In this document: piece by piece, positions 49,561-58,882 of the stretch
How positions within the stretch are numbered: the first letter of the stretch is position 1
How the letters are laid out: each line of letters begins with the position of its first letter
From: Verrucomicrobiota bacterium
Lineage (GTDB): Bacteria > Verrucomicrobiota > Verrucomicrobiia > Limisphaerales > J093
Assembly: GCA_027493615.1 (NCBI GenBank)
Contig: JAOSKK010000023.1
Span: 434,001-498,000, forward strand
Length of the DNA stretch: 64,000 bases
Direction of reading: 5' to 3'
Position numbers and translations under genes: made by a program
The notes under the pieces: model-generated
What the model saw: only the letters and a program-made list of their open reading frames with translations
What the model was told of the DNA's origin: nothing
The model's database searches: none

Positions 49561-50671
49561 ATGAACCAGATACTCGATTACGCAATCCTCGGCACGCCGG
49601 TCAGCCGGTGGTTCGTCGCGGTTGGCGTCGCCGTTCTGGCGGTCGCCGCCTTGTTCGCGCTGCGCCGTTTGCTCACCAAGTACGTGACCCAGATCGTCGG
49701 GCGCACCGCCCCGACCTGGGAAGGCACCGTCCGGGCCGTGCTCCAGCGCACGCATGGGCTGTTGCTCGTGATTGTCGGAGTGATGGCCGGCACCCAGTTG
49801 CTGCAACTTCCGGACGTGCTCCGGAAGTCCCTGCTCCGCGTCGTCGTGGTGGCGTTGCTGGTGCAGGGCGGCCTCTGGGCCGTGGCGCTGGTACGCGCAT
49901 TCGTCGAACGTTACCGCACCCAGAAGCTCAAGGAAGACCCCAGCAGCGTCACCACCGTGCAGGTCAGTGGCTTCCTCGCCGCGATCGTCATCTGGATCCT
50001 GGTGGGCCTCCTCATCCTGGCCAACCTCGGCGTCGAGATCACCCCCTTGCTCGCCGGCTGGGGTCGGCGGCATCGCCGTCGCCCTCGCGGTTCAGACCGT
50101 GCTCAAAGACCTGCTGGCCTCGATCTCGATCCTTCTGGACAAACCCTTTGTCATCGGCGACTTCCTCATCCTCGGCGACCTCATGGGCAGCGTCGAGTAC
50201 ATCGGCCTCAAGACCACCCGCATCCGCAGCCTGTCCGGTGAGCAGCTCATCCTCTCGAACAACGACCTCCTCGAAAGCCGCATCCGCAACTTCGGCCGGA
50301 TGCGCGAGCGTCGGGCCGTCTTCAGCATCGGTGTCACCTACCAGACCCCGCGCGACAAGCTCGCCAAGATCCCGCAAATCATCCGCGAGGCGGTCGAGGC
50401 GCAGCCGCTCGCCCGGTTCGACCGCTCGCACTTCAAGGCCTACGGCGACTTCTCGCTCGTCTTCGAGACCGTCCTCTACGTGTCGGTGCCAGACATGGCC
50501 AAGTACCTCGACACGCAGCAGGCCATCAATCTCCGCATCCACGAGGTGTTCGAACAGGAAGGGATCGAGTTCGCCTACCCGACCCAGACAGTGTTCCTGG
50601 CCGGACCGGGACGCCCCGCCGCAACCGGTGGCGCCGCTTCCGAGCCAGCTTCGCCCCGCCCGGGACGGTGA
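49561..50671 (+). CDS. MscS-family mechanosensitive channel, frame-broken
   Basis: About 370 residues. N-terminal membrane helices are RWFVAVGVAVLAVAALFAL, GLLLVIVGVMAGTQLLQL and VVVVALLVQGGLWAVALVR, with VSGFLAAIVIWILVGLLILA before the pore. The pore helix and beta domain follow (VGGIAVALAVQTVLKDLLAS, ISILLDKPFVIGDFLILGDL, GSVEYIGLKTTRIRSLSGEQ, LILSNNDLLESRIRNF), then the C-terminal alpha-beta domain (RAVFSIGVTYQTPRDKLAKI). A single break near 50062-50066, in a GGGG run, is bridged. Releases solutes on hypo-osmotic shock. It is divergent from the quinoprotein gene across a ~175-bp gap in which I see no clear signal. Confidence 0.9.
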
Positions 50672-50761
50672 CAAGGGCCCAACCGTCGGAGCTCCGCGCG
50701 CCCCCAACCGTGACCGCCGGCCCTCCACCCCGGCGCGACGCGAGGCGCACGCCCCGCGCCT

Positions 50762-51543
50762 TCAGGGTTGTCTGCCCACACGCACCAAGCCGTTCACGGT
50801 GCGCGCGGTGACCCTCGCCCCGCCTCCTCCCACCCGGCCCTCCAGCTTTAACCCGGCCGGGTGATCCGGCTCGACCGGCAGCGGGAAATCGCAGCTCAGA
50901 TCGCCGTTCACCACGCGCGCCACCACGTCCGCCGCCGCGCGGGCCGGCAACACCACGCTCGTGCTGCCATTCACGGTTTCCAACTCGATCACCTGACCCG
51001 CTGCCAAGGTGCTCACCCGGGCCACCACCCGGCCATTCACACAGTGCAACTTCAGATCGCCGCCCGTGTCCTCGGCCGTCACCGAGCCGTTCCACTCGAC
51101 GCCACCACCGAACCGGCGATTCCCTTGACCGTCACGGCCCCCCGGCCGGCGGCGACGCTCTCCAGACTCGCCCCTCGTGGGACGTGCATCGTGTAATCCA
51201 CCCGCGGCAGATCCGCGGCGCGACGACCCGGATGCCGGGGCAGCACGGACCGGACTTCGACGCGGCCGGGAGTGTGATCGACCTGGATGGCGATGCCCTC
51301 GAGTTCCCGCCGATCCCGGGCTCGCTTCACGGCTTCGATCTGCACTTCGGCGCGATCCCAGCCCGCGATCCAGACCGCGCCCGTCGGGTTCTCTACCACC
51401 ACGTGCCCGTCGGCGGCCAGCGGCAAGCTTCGCTGCCACCCTTCCGAGACCTCCCGGGTCACGGACGTCTGGCATGAGGTCAGGTCGGCACCCACCAGAC
51501 CAGCCAGGAGCAGGTGGGTCAGGAATTGCGGCAACACGTTCAT
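50762..51543 (-). CDS. DUF4097-like beta-strand lipoprotein, frame-broken
   Basis: The N-terminus is a lipoprotein signal (LPQFLTHLLLAGLVGADLTS then Cys: lipobox LTSC). The body is a right-handed beta-repeat: GHVVVENPTGAVWIAGWDRA, EVQIEAVKRARDRRELEG, DYTMHVPRGASLESVAAGRG, AVTVKGIAGS, then after a break near 51100 GDLKLHCVNGRVVARVSTLA, VIELETVNGSTSVVLPARAA and ARVTARTVNGLVRVG. The recurring VNG turns are typical of DUF4097/DUF4098 putative adhesin repeats. Location is the outer envelope; function is unknown. Upstream of the start lies a hairpin-rich intergenic region. Confidence 0.8.
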
Positions 51544-51847
51544 CGGTGCGTCGTTGCCCCGCGCCAGCAACCCCTCGCGGCCGGGGCGCGAAGTCCGCCC
51601 GGGCACACCTCGCGCCGGGCGGACAATGCCCCGGGAGTGTGTGCGGCAAGCTCCCAGCCTGCAACTCCCGGGTGCGAACGTCTGCGGAACCTCCTTAATC
51701 GGGACTCGCATTCCCGACTTGCGGCCGTGTGGCCGCTGGCGCTGCGGAAGCGCCTACGCGAGGCTGTGCCCCGCGACGCCCCGAGCGGCCGTCGCCCGTG
51801 AAAGAAGCTTGAAGGTGGTGGGGGTGGGATGTCATGCAGGAGGGATT
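51544..51847. promoter_or_regulatory. Divergent intergenic region with three consecutive hairpins
   Basis: A degenerate family I palindrome (GGCAAGCTCCCAGCCTGC, about 51640-51657) is followed by TCGGGA-N7-TCCCGA (51699-51717), GCGGCC-GTGT-GGCCGC (51721-51736) and GGCGCT-GCGGA-AGCGCC (51738-51754). The last three follow one another within 56 bp, all with perfect 6-bp stems. Promoters for both flanking genes must lie here, but I cannot place them. Confidence 0.5.
51838..51843 (+). promoter_or_regulatory. Strong ribosome binding site
   Basis: AGGAGG four bases before ATG at 51848. It is a near-perfect Shine-Dalgarno, unusual in this window, and it fixes the start of the following secreted protein. 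Confidence 0.7.
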
Positions 51848-52414
51848 ATGATTGGAACAAAGACACACCGGTGTGCCTGGACCACGGCTGCAGTGCTGCT
51901 GGGGCTGATCCTCGCAGGCCAGGCGGGACGCCTCCACGGGGGCGGGTTGGCGCCCTACCGCGGCATGGTCGAGGGGGTTCTGCTGATTGACGCGACGGGT
52001 GCCGTCACCGCCCCGCCGGCCGCGAAAACGTCCAGTCACCTGGGCCGGGGCTTCCAGATCTACGACGAGTTTGAAATGTTCCCGACCGAGGTCGGCCTCC
52101 GCGCCGTGGGGCGGAGCCGGTCCATCGCCGCGAATGGCGATGAACTGTGCATCGCCTTTGTGATCGACGGTTACTTCACGATGACGGGCGACCTCGTCTA
52201 CGTGGGCGACTACACCATCCTCTGCGACGGCACCGGCCGCTTTGCCTACGACCCGCTCTGCACCGACCTGGGCTCGGGGGAGATGGCGGGGGTGGGGATC
52301 GTGACCGTGGACCCGGAGACCTGGGTCACCCGGATCGCGTTCCGTCATGACTTCAGCGGCACGATCTGTTTGAGCTCCGGCGCCTCGAGCAGCGCGCCGA
52401 AGGGGCGGCGCTAG
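51848..52414 (+). CDS. Secreted hypothetical protein
   Basis: 189 residues, intact. The signal peptide is CAWTTAAVLLGLILAGQAGR; the mature part is beta-rich: YRGMVEGVLLIDATGAVTAP, AKTSSHLGRGFQIYDEFEMF, LCIAFVIDGYFTMTGDLVYV, GDYTILCDGTGRFAYDPLCT and VDPETWVTRIAFRHDFSGTI. The GDY and GTGRF segments recall lipocalin-like or allene-oxide-cyclase-barrel-like secreted proteins, but I cannot assign a family. Two cysteines in the body could form a disulfide. The start is fixed by a strong AGGAGG. Confidence 0.8.
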   Translation: MIGTKTHRCAWTTAAVLLGLILAGQAGRLHGGGLAPYRGMVEGVLLIDATGAVTAPPAAKTSSHLGRGFQIYDEFEMFPTEVGLRAVGRSRSIAANGDELCIAFVIDGYFTMTGDLVYVGDYTILCDGTGRFAYDPLCTDLGSGEMAGVGIVTVDPETWVTRIAFRHDFSGTICLSSGASSSAPKGRR

Positions 52415-52456
52415 ACCCGGCTGGACCCCGGCGCAGGTTTCACCGGCGCGACGACC

Positions 52457-53803
52457 TCACCCGCCCAAAGCCGCCGGGTTGCTCACGTCGCCTTTGTTGA
52501 AGTCCACGTAGGCCTCGGTCAGATCGGCGGCGTAACGGATGGCGACGCCCTTCCCGAGGTTCAGGCGGATGTGCAGGTCAAACTCCTTCGCCGCCACCGC
52601 CGCGCATAGGGACTTGAATGTCGCGCGGGTCGGCTGACCTCGCCGCAGACTCCACAGCACTCGCCGCCCGCCCGGAGGGCTGTACCCCAGATCGACCTGC
52701 TCCTCGACCACCCGCGCTCGCGAGTAGCCCAGGGCGGCCATGATCCGACCCCAGTTGGGATCACCCCCGCACCAGCTCGTCTTGACGAGCGGACTGTTGG
52801 CCACCGCCAGCGCGGCCCACTCGGCATCCGCGTCCGTCTGCGCTCCGCTCACCCGGATCGTCACCAGCCGGGTCACACCCTCGCCGTCGCGCACGATCAT
52901 CCTGGCCAGCTCGAGGCACACGAAATCCAGCGCCGCCTGGAAGGCCTCGAAGCCGGAGTTCGCCCCGGCCCGCGGTGAACGACGCGGGGTGAGCGTCGGA
53001 TTCCCCGCCAGTCCGTTGGCCAGCAGCAGCACCGTGTCGTTCGTGCTCATGTCGCCGTCCACGGTGATGCGGTTGAAGCTCCGGGCCACGGCGCGCTCCA
53101 GCGCCGCCTGCAGGGGCTCCGCGGCGATGACCGCATCCGTGGTCAGAAACGCCAGCATCGTCGCGTGCCAACCCGCCGCCGGCCGACCGCCCGTCGCGCT
53201 CATCCCCGGCTGGATCATGCCCGCACCCTTGGCCATGCCCCCCAGCCGGACCCGCCGGCCCTTCACCTTGAATTCGACCGCCACCTCCTTCGGGTGCGTG
53301 TCGCTGGTCAGAATGGCCTCGGCGGCCTCGGCCGCGTGCTCGGGCGCGTTGCCCAACCGCCCGGCCGCCCGCCGGATGCCCTCCCGCACGTTCTCCATCG
53401 GCAACGGCACCCCGATCCGACCGGTCGAAGCCACCAGCACATGCTCCGGCGGCAGGTGCAGATGTCCGGCCGCGCAGGCCGCCATCGCCTCCGCATCCGC
53501 GAGTCCGCGACGACCCGTGCAGGCGTTCGCGTTGCCCGAGTTCACCACCACCGCCTGCGCCACTCCTGCCGCCACGCGCGGTCGGCATACCTTGACCGGC
53601 GCCGCGCAGACCTGGTTGGTCGTGAAAAGTCCCGCCACCGTGCACGGCACCTCCGAGACGATGAGCGCCAGGTCTGGCTTGCGGCCCTTGTCCGAGCCCT
53701 TGCCGGTCCCGAGCCGCTTCAGGTCGCAGAACACGCCGCTGGCCAGGAAGCCCTGTGCGGCCACCACCGAACCCGGAAGGGAGGAGTTGAGGTTCTTCAT
53801 CAA
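52457..53803 (-). CDS. argJ: Bifunctional glutamate N-acetyltransferase / amino-acid acetyltransferase ArgJ
   Basis: Arginine biosynthesis, cyclic acetyl pathway: transfers acetyl from N-acetylornithine to glutamate. The frame is intact at 448 residues, near the ~400 usual for the family, with a small insertion. Motifs: VVAAQGFLASGVFCDLKRLG, FTTNQVCAAPVKVCRPRVA, VVNSGNANACTGRRGLADAE, VLVASTGRIGVPLPMENVR, GMAKGAGMIQPGM and the autocleavage site HATMLAFLTTDAVI, where Thr is the nucleophile of the beta chain; then RITVDGDMSTNDTVLLLANG and SWCGGDPNWGRIMAALGYS. Located downstream of sppA on the same strand. The start ATG ATG is well supported. Confidence 0.95.
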   Translation of the reverse strand: MMKNLNSSLPGSVVAAQGFLASGVFCDLKRLGTGKGSDKGRKPDLALIVSEVPCTVAGLFTTNQVCAAPVKVCRPRVAAGVAQAVVVNSGNANACTGRRGLADAEAMAACAAGHLHLPPEHVLVASTGRIGVPLPMENVREGIRRAAGRLGNAPEHAAEAAEAILTSDTHPKEVAVEFKVKGRRVRLGGMAKGAGMIQPGMSATGGRPAAGWHATMLAFLTTDAVIAAEPLQAALERAVARSFNRITVDGDMSTNDTVLLLANGLAGNPTLTPRRSPRAGANSGFEAFQAALDFVCLELARMIVRDGEGVTRLVTIRVSGAQTDADAEWAALAVANSPLVKTSWCGGDPNWGRIMAALGYSRARVVEEQVDLGYSPPGGRRVLWSLRRGQPTRATFKSLCAAVAAKEFDLHIRLNLGKGVAIRYAADLTEAYVDFNKGDVSNPAALGG

Positions 53804-53863
53804 AGAGAGTCAGAGAGGCAGGCGACGCGGGTTCAAGCCGTCGCGTCGCGGGAGCGACGGCAT

Positions 53864-55016
53864 CTAGGGCATTCCCGGCACGTAAAGGAAGTAGGGACGT
53901 CCCACGTCCATCGGCGGCCAGCGGACTCCCAGATCGAGCTTGATCGAACGACCCTCGGCAGCCTCACCCACAAGGCCCAGCAGGTCGGCCAACCCCCGCG
54001 GCGGCTGGTACCGGATCAGATTCGCGTTCGCCAGGTTGGCCATCACCTTGGCCCGGGCCACCGCCGTCTGCAGGCTCCCCAGCTCATCGACAAACCCGGC
54101 CTCGAAGGCCTGCTTGCCGGAGAAGATCCGCCCGTCCGCCCACTGCTGCCATTCCTCGCCCAGCTTCCGTCCCCGACCGTCGTTGCGCCGATCCGCCGCC
54201 GCCCGGCCTTCGGCAATGACCGTCTTGAACCGTCCGAAGGTCTCCTCAATCAGCGCCTGCACCATCTGCTCCTCCTCCGGCAGGACTTCCTCCGGCGATT
54301 TCGTCCCGCGCAGCATGTCCTTGAAGCGGCCGCTCTTGAACACCTGCGGCCGCACCCCCACCTTGTCGAGCAACCCCCGGTAGTTGTACCCCTGCATGAT
54401 CACGCCGATCGACCCCGTCAGCGTCAGTTCGTTCGCCACGATCCAGCGGCACGGCGCCGCCACATAGTACCCCCGGACGCCGCCACCCTCCAGCGCCGCC
54501 ACCACGGGCTTGTCGGTCTGCTCCTGGAACTCCGCGATCGCCCGCGCAATCTCGTCCGCCGCCAGCACCTCGCCCCCGGCGAGTTGACCCGCAAGATCAC
54601 CGCCCTGACCCGCGGATCGCTCCGCGCCCGCTTCAACTGCTGATGTACCAGGTTCACCACGCTCATCTCCCCGAACCCACGTACCCGCCGTAGATCAATC
54701 CCTGCACATCCACGATGGCGATCTTGGCGCCGCTCTGGTTGTCCTCCACCAACACCTCGTAAAGCTGGATGCCGCCCCGGGGCGACGACGACGGCCCCAG
54801 GGAAACCAGGCTCAGCACGAGCGGCTTCAGGTTCGCCAAGACACTGATCCCCAGCAGCACCAGCAGCACCAGCGCCAGGATCATCCACCCCCGTCCGCCC
54901 CGCCGGTTCCGGACCACCACCGGCGGAGGCGGCCCGGCGGGCAGCACCGGGGGCGGCACGGGCCGGGGCGGCGCTGCCGACGGCGGAACCGACCCGGAAT
55001 CAGGCGCATTGTCCAT
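53864..55016 (-). CDS. sppA: Signal peptide peptidase SppA-type protease (S49), frame-broken
   Basis: Membrane-anchored protease that degrades cleaved signal peptides. N-terminal Pro-rich stretch, then one membrane segment (GWMILALVLLVLLGISVLAN), then the S49 domain: KIAIVDVQGLIYGGYVGSG, ARSDPRVRAVILRVNSPGG, EVLAADEIARAIAEFQEQTD, ANELTLTGSIGVIMQGYNYR and the Lys region FKSGRFKDMLRGTKSPEEVL. Breaks near 54670 and at C5 54573-54577 are bridged. The nucleophile region reads ALEGGGVRGYYVAAP instead of the family's ASGGYY, so the Ser is missing as written; three clustered missing bases in a G-rich stretch would restore GVAASGGYY. Confidence 0.85.
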
Positions 55017-55048
55017 AGCGTGCCGGACGCTAGGGCATCGCCCGCGGC

Positions 55049-55086
55049 CCGGCAAGCCGATTGCCGGCCGTTAAGTATTAAATTAA
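55049..55086. promoter_or_regulatory. Hairpin and AT-rich patch in the sppA / URO-D divergent region
   Basis: CCGGCAA-GCCGA-TTGCCGG (55049-55067) followed by TTAAGTATTAAATTAA (55071-55086), the most AT-rich stretch in this part of the window. It sits between two divergent starts and is a likely promoter region; I cannot assign exact boxes. Confidence 0.4.
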
Positions 55087-55154
55087 GGGCTGACCCCGAG
55101 AGAACAGTTGTCAACCGGGGCCCGCCGGCGTTTGATCCCCCAGCACGCATCACC

Positions 55155-56415
55155 ATGACTTCCCGCGAACGCCTCCAGTCCGCCCTCGATCACCGCCAAC
55201 CCGACCGTGTCCCCGTCGACTTCGGCGCCACCTTCGTCACCGGCATGCACGTCTCGGTCGTCCACCGCCTCCGCCAGCGCGTCCTCGGCCAGCCCGATCA
55301 CCGTGTCAAGGTCATCGAGCCTTACCAGATGCTCGGCGAGATCGACGATGCCCTCCGCGAAGCCCTCGGCATCGATGTCATCGGCGTCCTCGGCCGACGC
55401 TCCATCTTCGGCACCGAGAACAAGGACTGGAAGCCCTTCACCCTCTTCGACGGCACCCCCTGTCTCGTCCCCGGCCAGTTCAACCTCACCCCCGCCCCCG
55501 ACGGCGGTTGGTACATGTACCCCGAGGGCGACACCTCCGTCCCTCCCAGCGGCCACATGCCCCAAGGCGGCTACTTCTTCGACGCCGTCGTCCGCCAGGA
55601 ACCCCTCGATGAAGACCACCTCAACCCCGCCGACAACCTCGAGGAGTTCGGACTCCTGAGCGACGCCGACCTCGCCTACTACCGCGACCGCAAGGCCTGG
55701 CTCGAAGCCCGCCCCGCCTGCGGCACCATCCTGATCATCCCCGGCACCGCCTTCGGCGACATCGCGCTCGTCCCCGCCCCCTGGCTCAAACACCCGAAGG
55801 GCATCCGCGACATCGCCGAATGGTACATCTCCACCAAGACCCGCCGGGATTACGTGTACCAGGTGTTCGAACGCCAGTGCGCCTACGCCCTCCAGAACCT
55901 CAACACCCTCATCGACCTGTTCGGCGACGTCGTCCAGGTGGCCTTGATCACCGGCACCGATTTCGGCACCCAGCGCGGCCCCCTTCATCGCCGTCGAAGC
56001 CTACCGCGACCTGTTCCAGCCCTTCCACCGCCAGGTCAACGAGCTCATCCACCGGCGTACCCGGTGGAAGACCTTCATCCACTCCTGCGGCTCGGTGTAC
56101 CGGTTGATCCCGGCCTTCATCCAGGCCGGCTTCGACGTCCTCAACCCCGTGCAGTGCTCGGCGACGGACATGGAACCGCGCCGGCTCAAGCGCGAGTTCG
56201 GTCGCGACCTCGTCTTCTGGGGCGGGGGCGTGGACACGCAGAAGACCCTGGCGTTCGGCACGCCGGATGAGGTCTATCGCGAAGTGCGCGAGCGCATCCA
56301 CATCTTCAACGAGGGCGGCGGCTTCGTGTTTGACGCCATCCACAACCTCCAGGGGAACACCCCGATCGCGAACGTCGAGGCCATGTTCCAGGCCGTCCGG
56401 GACAGCGCCGCGTAG
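55155..56415 (+). CDS. Uroporphyrinogen-decarboxylase-like (URO-D fold) protein, frame-broken
   Basis: About 420 residues. The N-terminus (MTSRERLQSALDHRQPDRVP, VDFGATFVTGMHVSVVHRLR) and YQMLGEIDDALREALGIDVI match the URO-D superfamily group of corrinoid methyltransferase-like proteins rather than haem HemE. The C-terminal half, joined by removing one G at 55977-55978, has IAVEAYRDLFQPFHRQVNEL, FIHSCGSVYRLIPAFIQAGF, DVLNPVQCSATDMEPRRLKR and VFWGGGVDTQKTLAFGTPDE. The HSCG and VQC motifs are the usual zinc ligands of methyltransferase members, which supports a methyl-transfer role. Corrinoid partner and substrate are unknown. The ATG at 55155 is preferred over an upstream open extension. Confidence 0.85.
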
Positions 56416-56511
56416 CCCTCCCCCCCGCCTCCCGGCCTGCTTCCAACTCAACCCAACGACCTGGCCCAAAGCTCTTGTCCTCCGCATGAAACCTCGACCG
56501 ACTGCAGGCGC

Positions 56512-56573
56512 CGGTAGGAGTCGAGGTGACGAGACCCATGCCAGGCTGAGCCTCCTGACGTCGGCGCCTACGG
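56512..56573. repeat. Family II hairpin, opposite orientation
   Basis: One full ~62-bp copy between the URO-D-like gene and the sugar transporter, starting CGGTAGGAGTCGAGGTGACG and ending GACGTCGGCGCCTACGG. It is in reverse orientation compared with the 14-17 kb copies. Confidence 0.85.
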
Positions 56574-56609
56574 GCAGGTTTTCAGGCTAGGCGCTCGCAC
56601 CCACTCGTT

Positions 56610-58004
56610 ATGGACAGAACACCGGCCGGCGGCAACCCGCGTTATGTCGTGGGTATCTGCCTGATTGCCGCCCTGGGCGGTTTGTTGTTTGGCTACGACA
56701 CCGCCGTCATCAACGGCGCCATCGGTTTCCTCGAAACGCATTTCGAACTCACGCCGGCACTCAAAGGCTGGGCGTCGTCGAGCGCGCTGCTCGGCTGCGT
56801 GATCGGCGTGTCATTTGCCGGCGCTTTCAGCGACTGGCTGGGCCGGAAGAAGACGCTGGTCCTGGCTGGGGTTCTGTTCCTGGTCTCCTCCATCGGCACG
56901 GCGGTCCCGCAGACGCTCACGCAGTTGGTCGTCTTCCGCATCCTGGCGGGCGTGGGCGTCGGCGTGGCGTCGATGGCGTCCCCGATGTACATCGCCGAAG
57001 TGGCGCCGGCGCACTGGCGCGGGCGGATGGTGTCCGTGAACCAGTTCGCGATCGTATCCGGCATGCTCCTCATCTACTTTGTCAACTACGCCATCGCGCG
57101 GGCCGGCAGTCCGGAGTGGCAGGTCACCACGTCCTGGCGCTGGATGTTCGCCTCGGGGATTCTGCCCTCGGCCCTGTTCCTTGGACTCCTGCTCCTGGCG
57201 CCCGAAAGCCCGCGTTGGCTGATCGCGCAGGGGCGGAGGGACGCCGCCGCGAGGATTCTCGAGCGCGTGGGCGGACCCGACTTCGCCCGGACCGAAGCGC
57301 AGGCGGTTGGCGAGGCGCTGGCCCAGGAATCGGGGTCCCTGGCGCAACTGTTCCGACCCGGCTGGCGGCGGGTGCTTGCCCTGGGCGTGGCGCTGGCGGT
57401 GCTGCAGCAGGTGACGGGCATCAACGTGTTCCTCTACTTCGGGGCGGAGATCTTCAAGCAGTTCGGAGAGCGGGTGGACGCGGCCTTGCTCCAGCAGGTC
57501 GTGGTGGGCGCGGCCAACCTTCTCTTCACGTTGGTGGCGATCTGGACCGTGGACCGCTGGGGGCGCAAGCCGCTGATGCTGATCGGGGCCACGGGCATGG
57601 GCCTGGGCTTGGTGGCGATGGGTGTGGGGGCGCAGACCGGTCAGGTGGCGGGCTGGATGCTGATTTGCATCCTGGGCTACATCGCGTGCTTTGCGCTGAG
57701 TGTGGGACCGGTGACATGGGTGCTGCTCTCCGAGATCTTCCCCACGAGCATCCGGGGCCGGGCGATGTCCCTGGCCACCCTGAGCCTGTGGTCGGCCAAC
57801 TTCGTGGTGTCGCAGACCTTTCCGATGATGGACCAGCATGCGGGGCTGGTGGCCCGGTTCAACCACGCCTTTCCGTTCTACGTGTACGCCGGGTTCTGTG
57901 TGGTGCTGGTCGGGGTCGTCTGGCGGTGGGTGCCGGAGACCAAGGGCCGGTCGCTCGAAGAGATTGAGCGGAGTTGGCTGCAGAGCGGCAAGCCCCGGGC
58001 TTGA
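56610..58004 (+). CDS. MFS sugar porter (XylE/GLUT type)
   Basis: 464 residues, intact, 12 membrane helices. Family signatures: ALGGLLFGYDTAVINGAIGF, SDWLGRKKTLVLAGVLF (RXGRR type), FRILAGVGVGVASMASPMYI, AEVAPAHWRGRMVSVNQFAI, LLLLAPESPRWLIAQGRRDA, LAVLQQVTGINVFLYFGAEI, VDRWGRKPLMLIGATGMGL and the C-terminal VPETKGRSLEEIE. These match proton-coupled or facilitative hexose/pentose carriers; the substrate cannot be told from sequence. Preceded by a family II hairpin. It could feed sugars to the galactokinase pathway, but the genes are 40 kb apart. Confidence 0.95.
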   Translation: MDRTPAGGNPRYVVGICLIAALGGLLFGYDTAVINGAIGFLETHFELTPALKGWASSSALLGCVIGVSFAGAFSDWLGRKKTLVLAGVLFLVSSIGTAVPQTLTQLVVFRILAGVGVGVASMASPMYIAEVAPAHWRGRMVSVNQFAIVSGMLLIYFVNYAIARAGSPEWQVTTSWRWMFASGILPSALFLGLLLLAPESPRWLIAQGRRDAAARILERVGGPDFARTEAQAVGEALAQESGSLAQLFRPGWRRVLALGVALAVLQQVTGINVFLYFGAEIFKQFGERVDAALLQQVVVGAANLLFTLVAIWTVDRWGRKPLMLIGATGMGLGLVAMGVGAQTGQVAGWMLICILGYIACFALSVGPVTWVLLSEIFPTSIRGRAMSLATLSLWSANFVVSQTFPMMDQHAGLVARFNHAFPFYVYAGFCVVLVGVVWRWVPETKGRSLEEIERSWLQSGKPRA

Positions 58005-58045
58005 ACGCGTCGCGGCGTGCGGCAATTCAGACTCAGCCGAGACCC

Positions 58046-58369
58046 TCACAGTCCGAGGAGGTCTCGCAGTGAGTCCTTGACAGCGCCGAATTGCACCGGC
58101 AGGAGGACTCCCAGGCGCCGCGTCAGCTTGCCGGGGTCAAAGCTGGCCAACCCTTGCACGTTCACCGCCGAAGGCTTGGGCAGCCATGGCGGCTTGCCCA
58201 GGACAACCTCACCTCGGAGCCCCCGAATCTGCGACGTGAGCGGGGCAACCACCACCAGCGCTCGGGCGTCGGCAGGTTGCGGGTACGCGAGTACCAGGAC
58301 CGGTCGGCTCTTTTCGACCAGTCCCAGGTCCGCAAACCAGACCTCACCTGGCCGAGGTTCAGTAGGCAC
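58046..58369 (-). CDS. MazF/PemK-type toxin (mRNA interferase family)
   Basis: 107 residues, intact. PRPGEVWFADLGLVEKSRPV is the PemK/MazF start motif (GEVW...KSRPVLVL), followed by LVVVAPLTSQIRGLRGEVVL and SAVNVQGLASFDPGKLTRRL, then LRDLLGL. MazF toxins cleave mRNA at short sites. The GTG start lies inside the end of the upstream antitoxin-like gene (11-bp overlap), the usual translational coupling of a toxin-antitoxin pair with the antitoxin first. Activity is not provable from sequence. Confidence 0.87.
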   Translation of the reverse strand: MPTEPRPGEVWFADLGLVEKSRPVLVLAYPQPADARALVVVAPLTSQIRGLRGEVVLGKPPWLPKPSAVNVQGLASFDPGKLTRRLGVLLPVQFGAVKDSLRDLLGL

Positions 58370-58589
58370 CGAAAGCCTCCGTCCACGCTGAGGCTTGAGC
58401 TTCCGCGGAGAGCAGGGGTCGGGGTGGCATGCGGACTTCGAAGGGCAAGCCCTGGCGGATCTCGATCTGGGCGAGCAGGAGGTTCACAGCGTCGGCAGCC
58501 GTCAAGCCCAGCCGGTGGAGGATCCGCTCCGCGCGTCGCAGACGCCGGACCGGTACGCGCGTGCGGACAATCACGGTCGAGTCGCTCAC
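58359..58589 (-). CDS. RelB/DinJ-type antitoxin
   Basis: About 76 residues from the GTG at 58589 (SDSTVIVRTRVPVRRLRRAE). The ribbon-helix-helix-like pattern RAERILHRLGLTAADAVNLL and LAQIEIRQGLPFEV is typical of RelB/DinJ antitoxins, which more often accompany RelE toxins than MazF. The open frame extends further upstream to 58643, but the conserved part begins at the GTG. It probably binds DNA to autoregulate and neutralises the MazF-like product. Confidence 0.8.
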   Translation of the reverse strand: MSDSTVIVRTRVPVRRLRRAERILHRLGLTAADAVNLLLAQIEIRQGLPFEVRMPPRPLLSAEAQASAWTEAFGAY

Positions 58590-58673
58590 GTGCGAACTCT
58601 GCGCGCTGGTTGCGGTGGCGTCAACGACCACGCCTGCCTTCAAGAACGCGACAATTCGTCCTCGCCGGAATGC

Positions 58674-58882
58674 TTACGGGCCGGCCGTGAGGAGGAACTC
58701 GAGGAGATCGGCAGGATCGAGCGGCCGCCGCGGGTCATCCGCGCGATGCCGTGGCGTGGCAGCACGGGGTCCTGGCCGTAGGCCTGCCGCAGGGTGAGGT
58801 GGGTGGCGGTCCCGCAGTGCCGGGCGCTGGGGTGGGCCAACGTGGCGACGAGCACAGGAGTGCCGGACCAGCGAGACTTCAC
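58674..58882 (-). CDS. Small hypothetical protein coupled to the pseudouridine synthase, frame-broken
   Basis: About 69 residues. The GTG start overlaps the TGA of the upstream gene (GTGA), which supports it. The sequence is TPVLVATLAHPSARHCGTAT, HLTLRQAYGQDPVLPRHGIA, then, after a one-base break near 58735, DDPRRPLDPADLLEFLLTAG to a TAA. I see no domain. It could be the remnant of a longer gene; the start overlap argues that it is translated. Confidence 0.4.
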
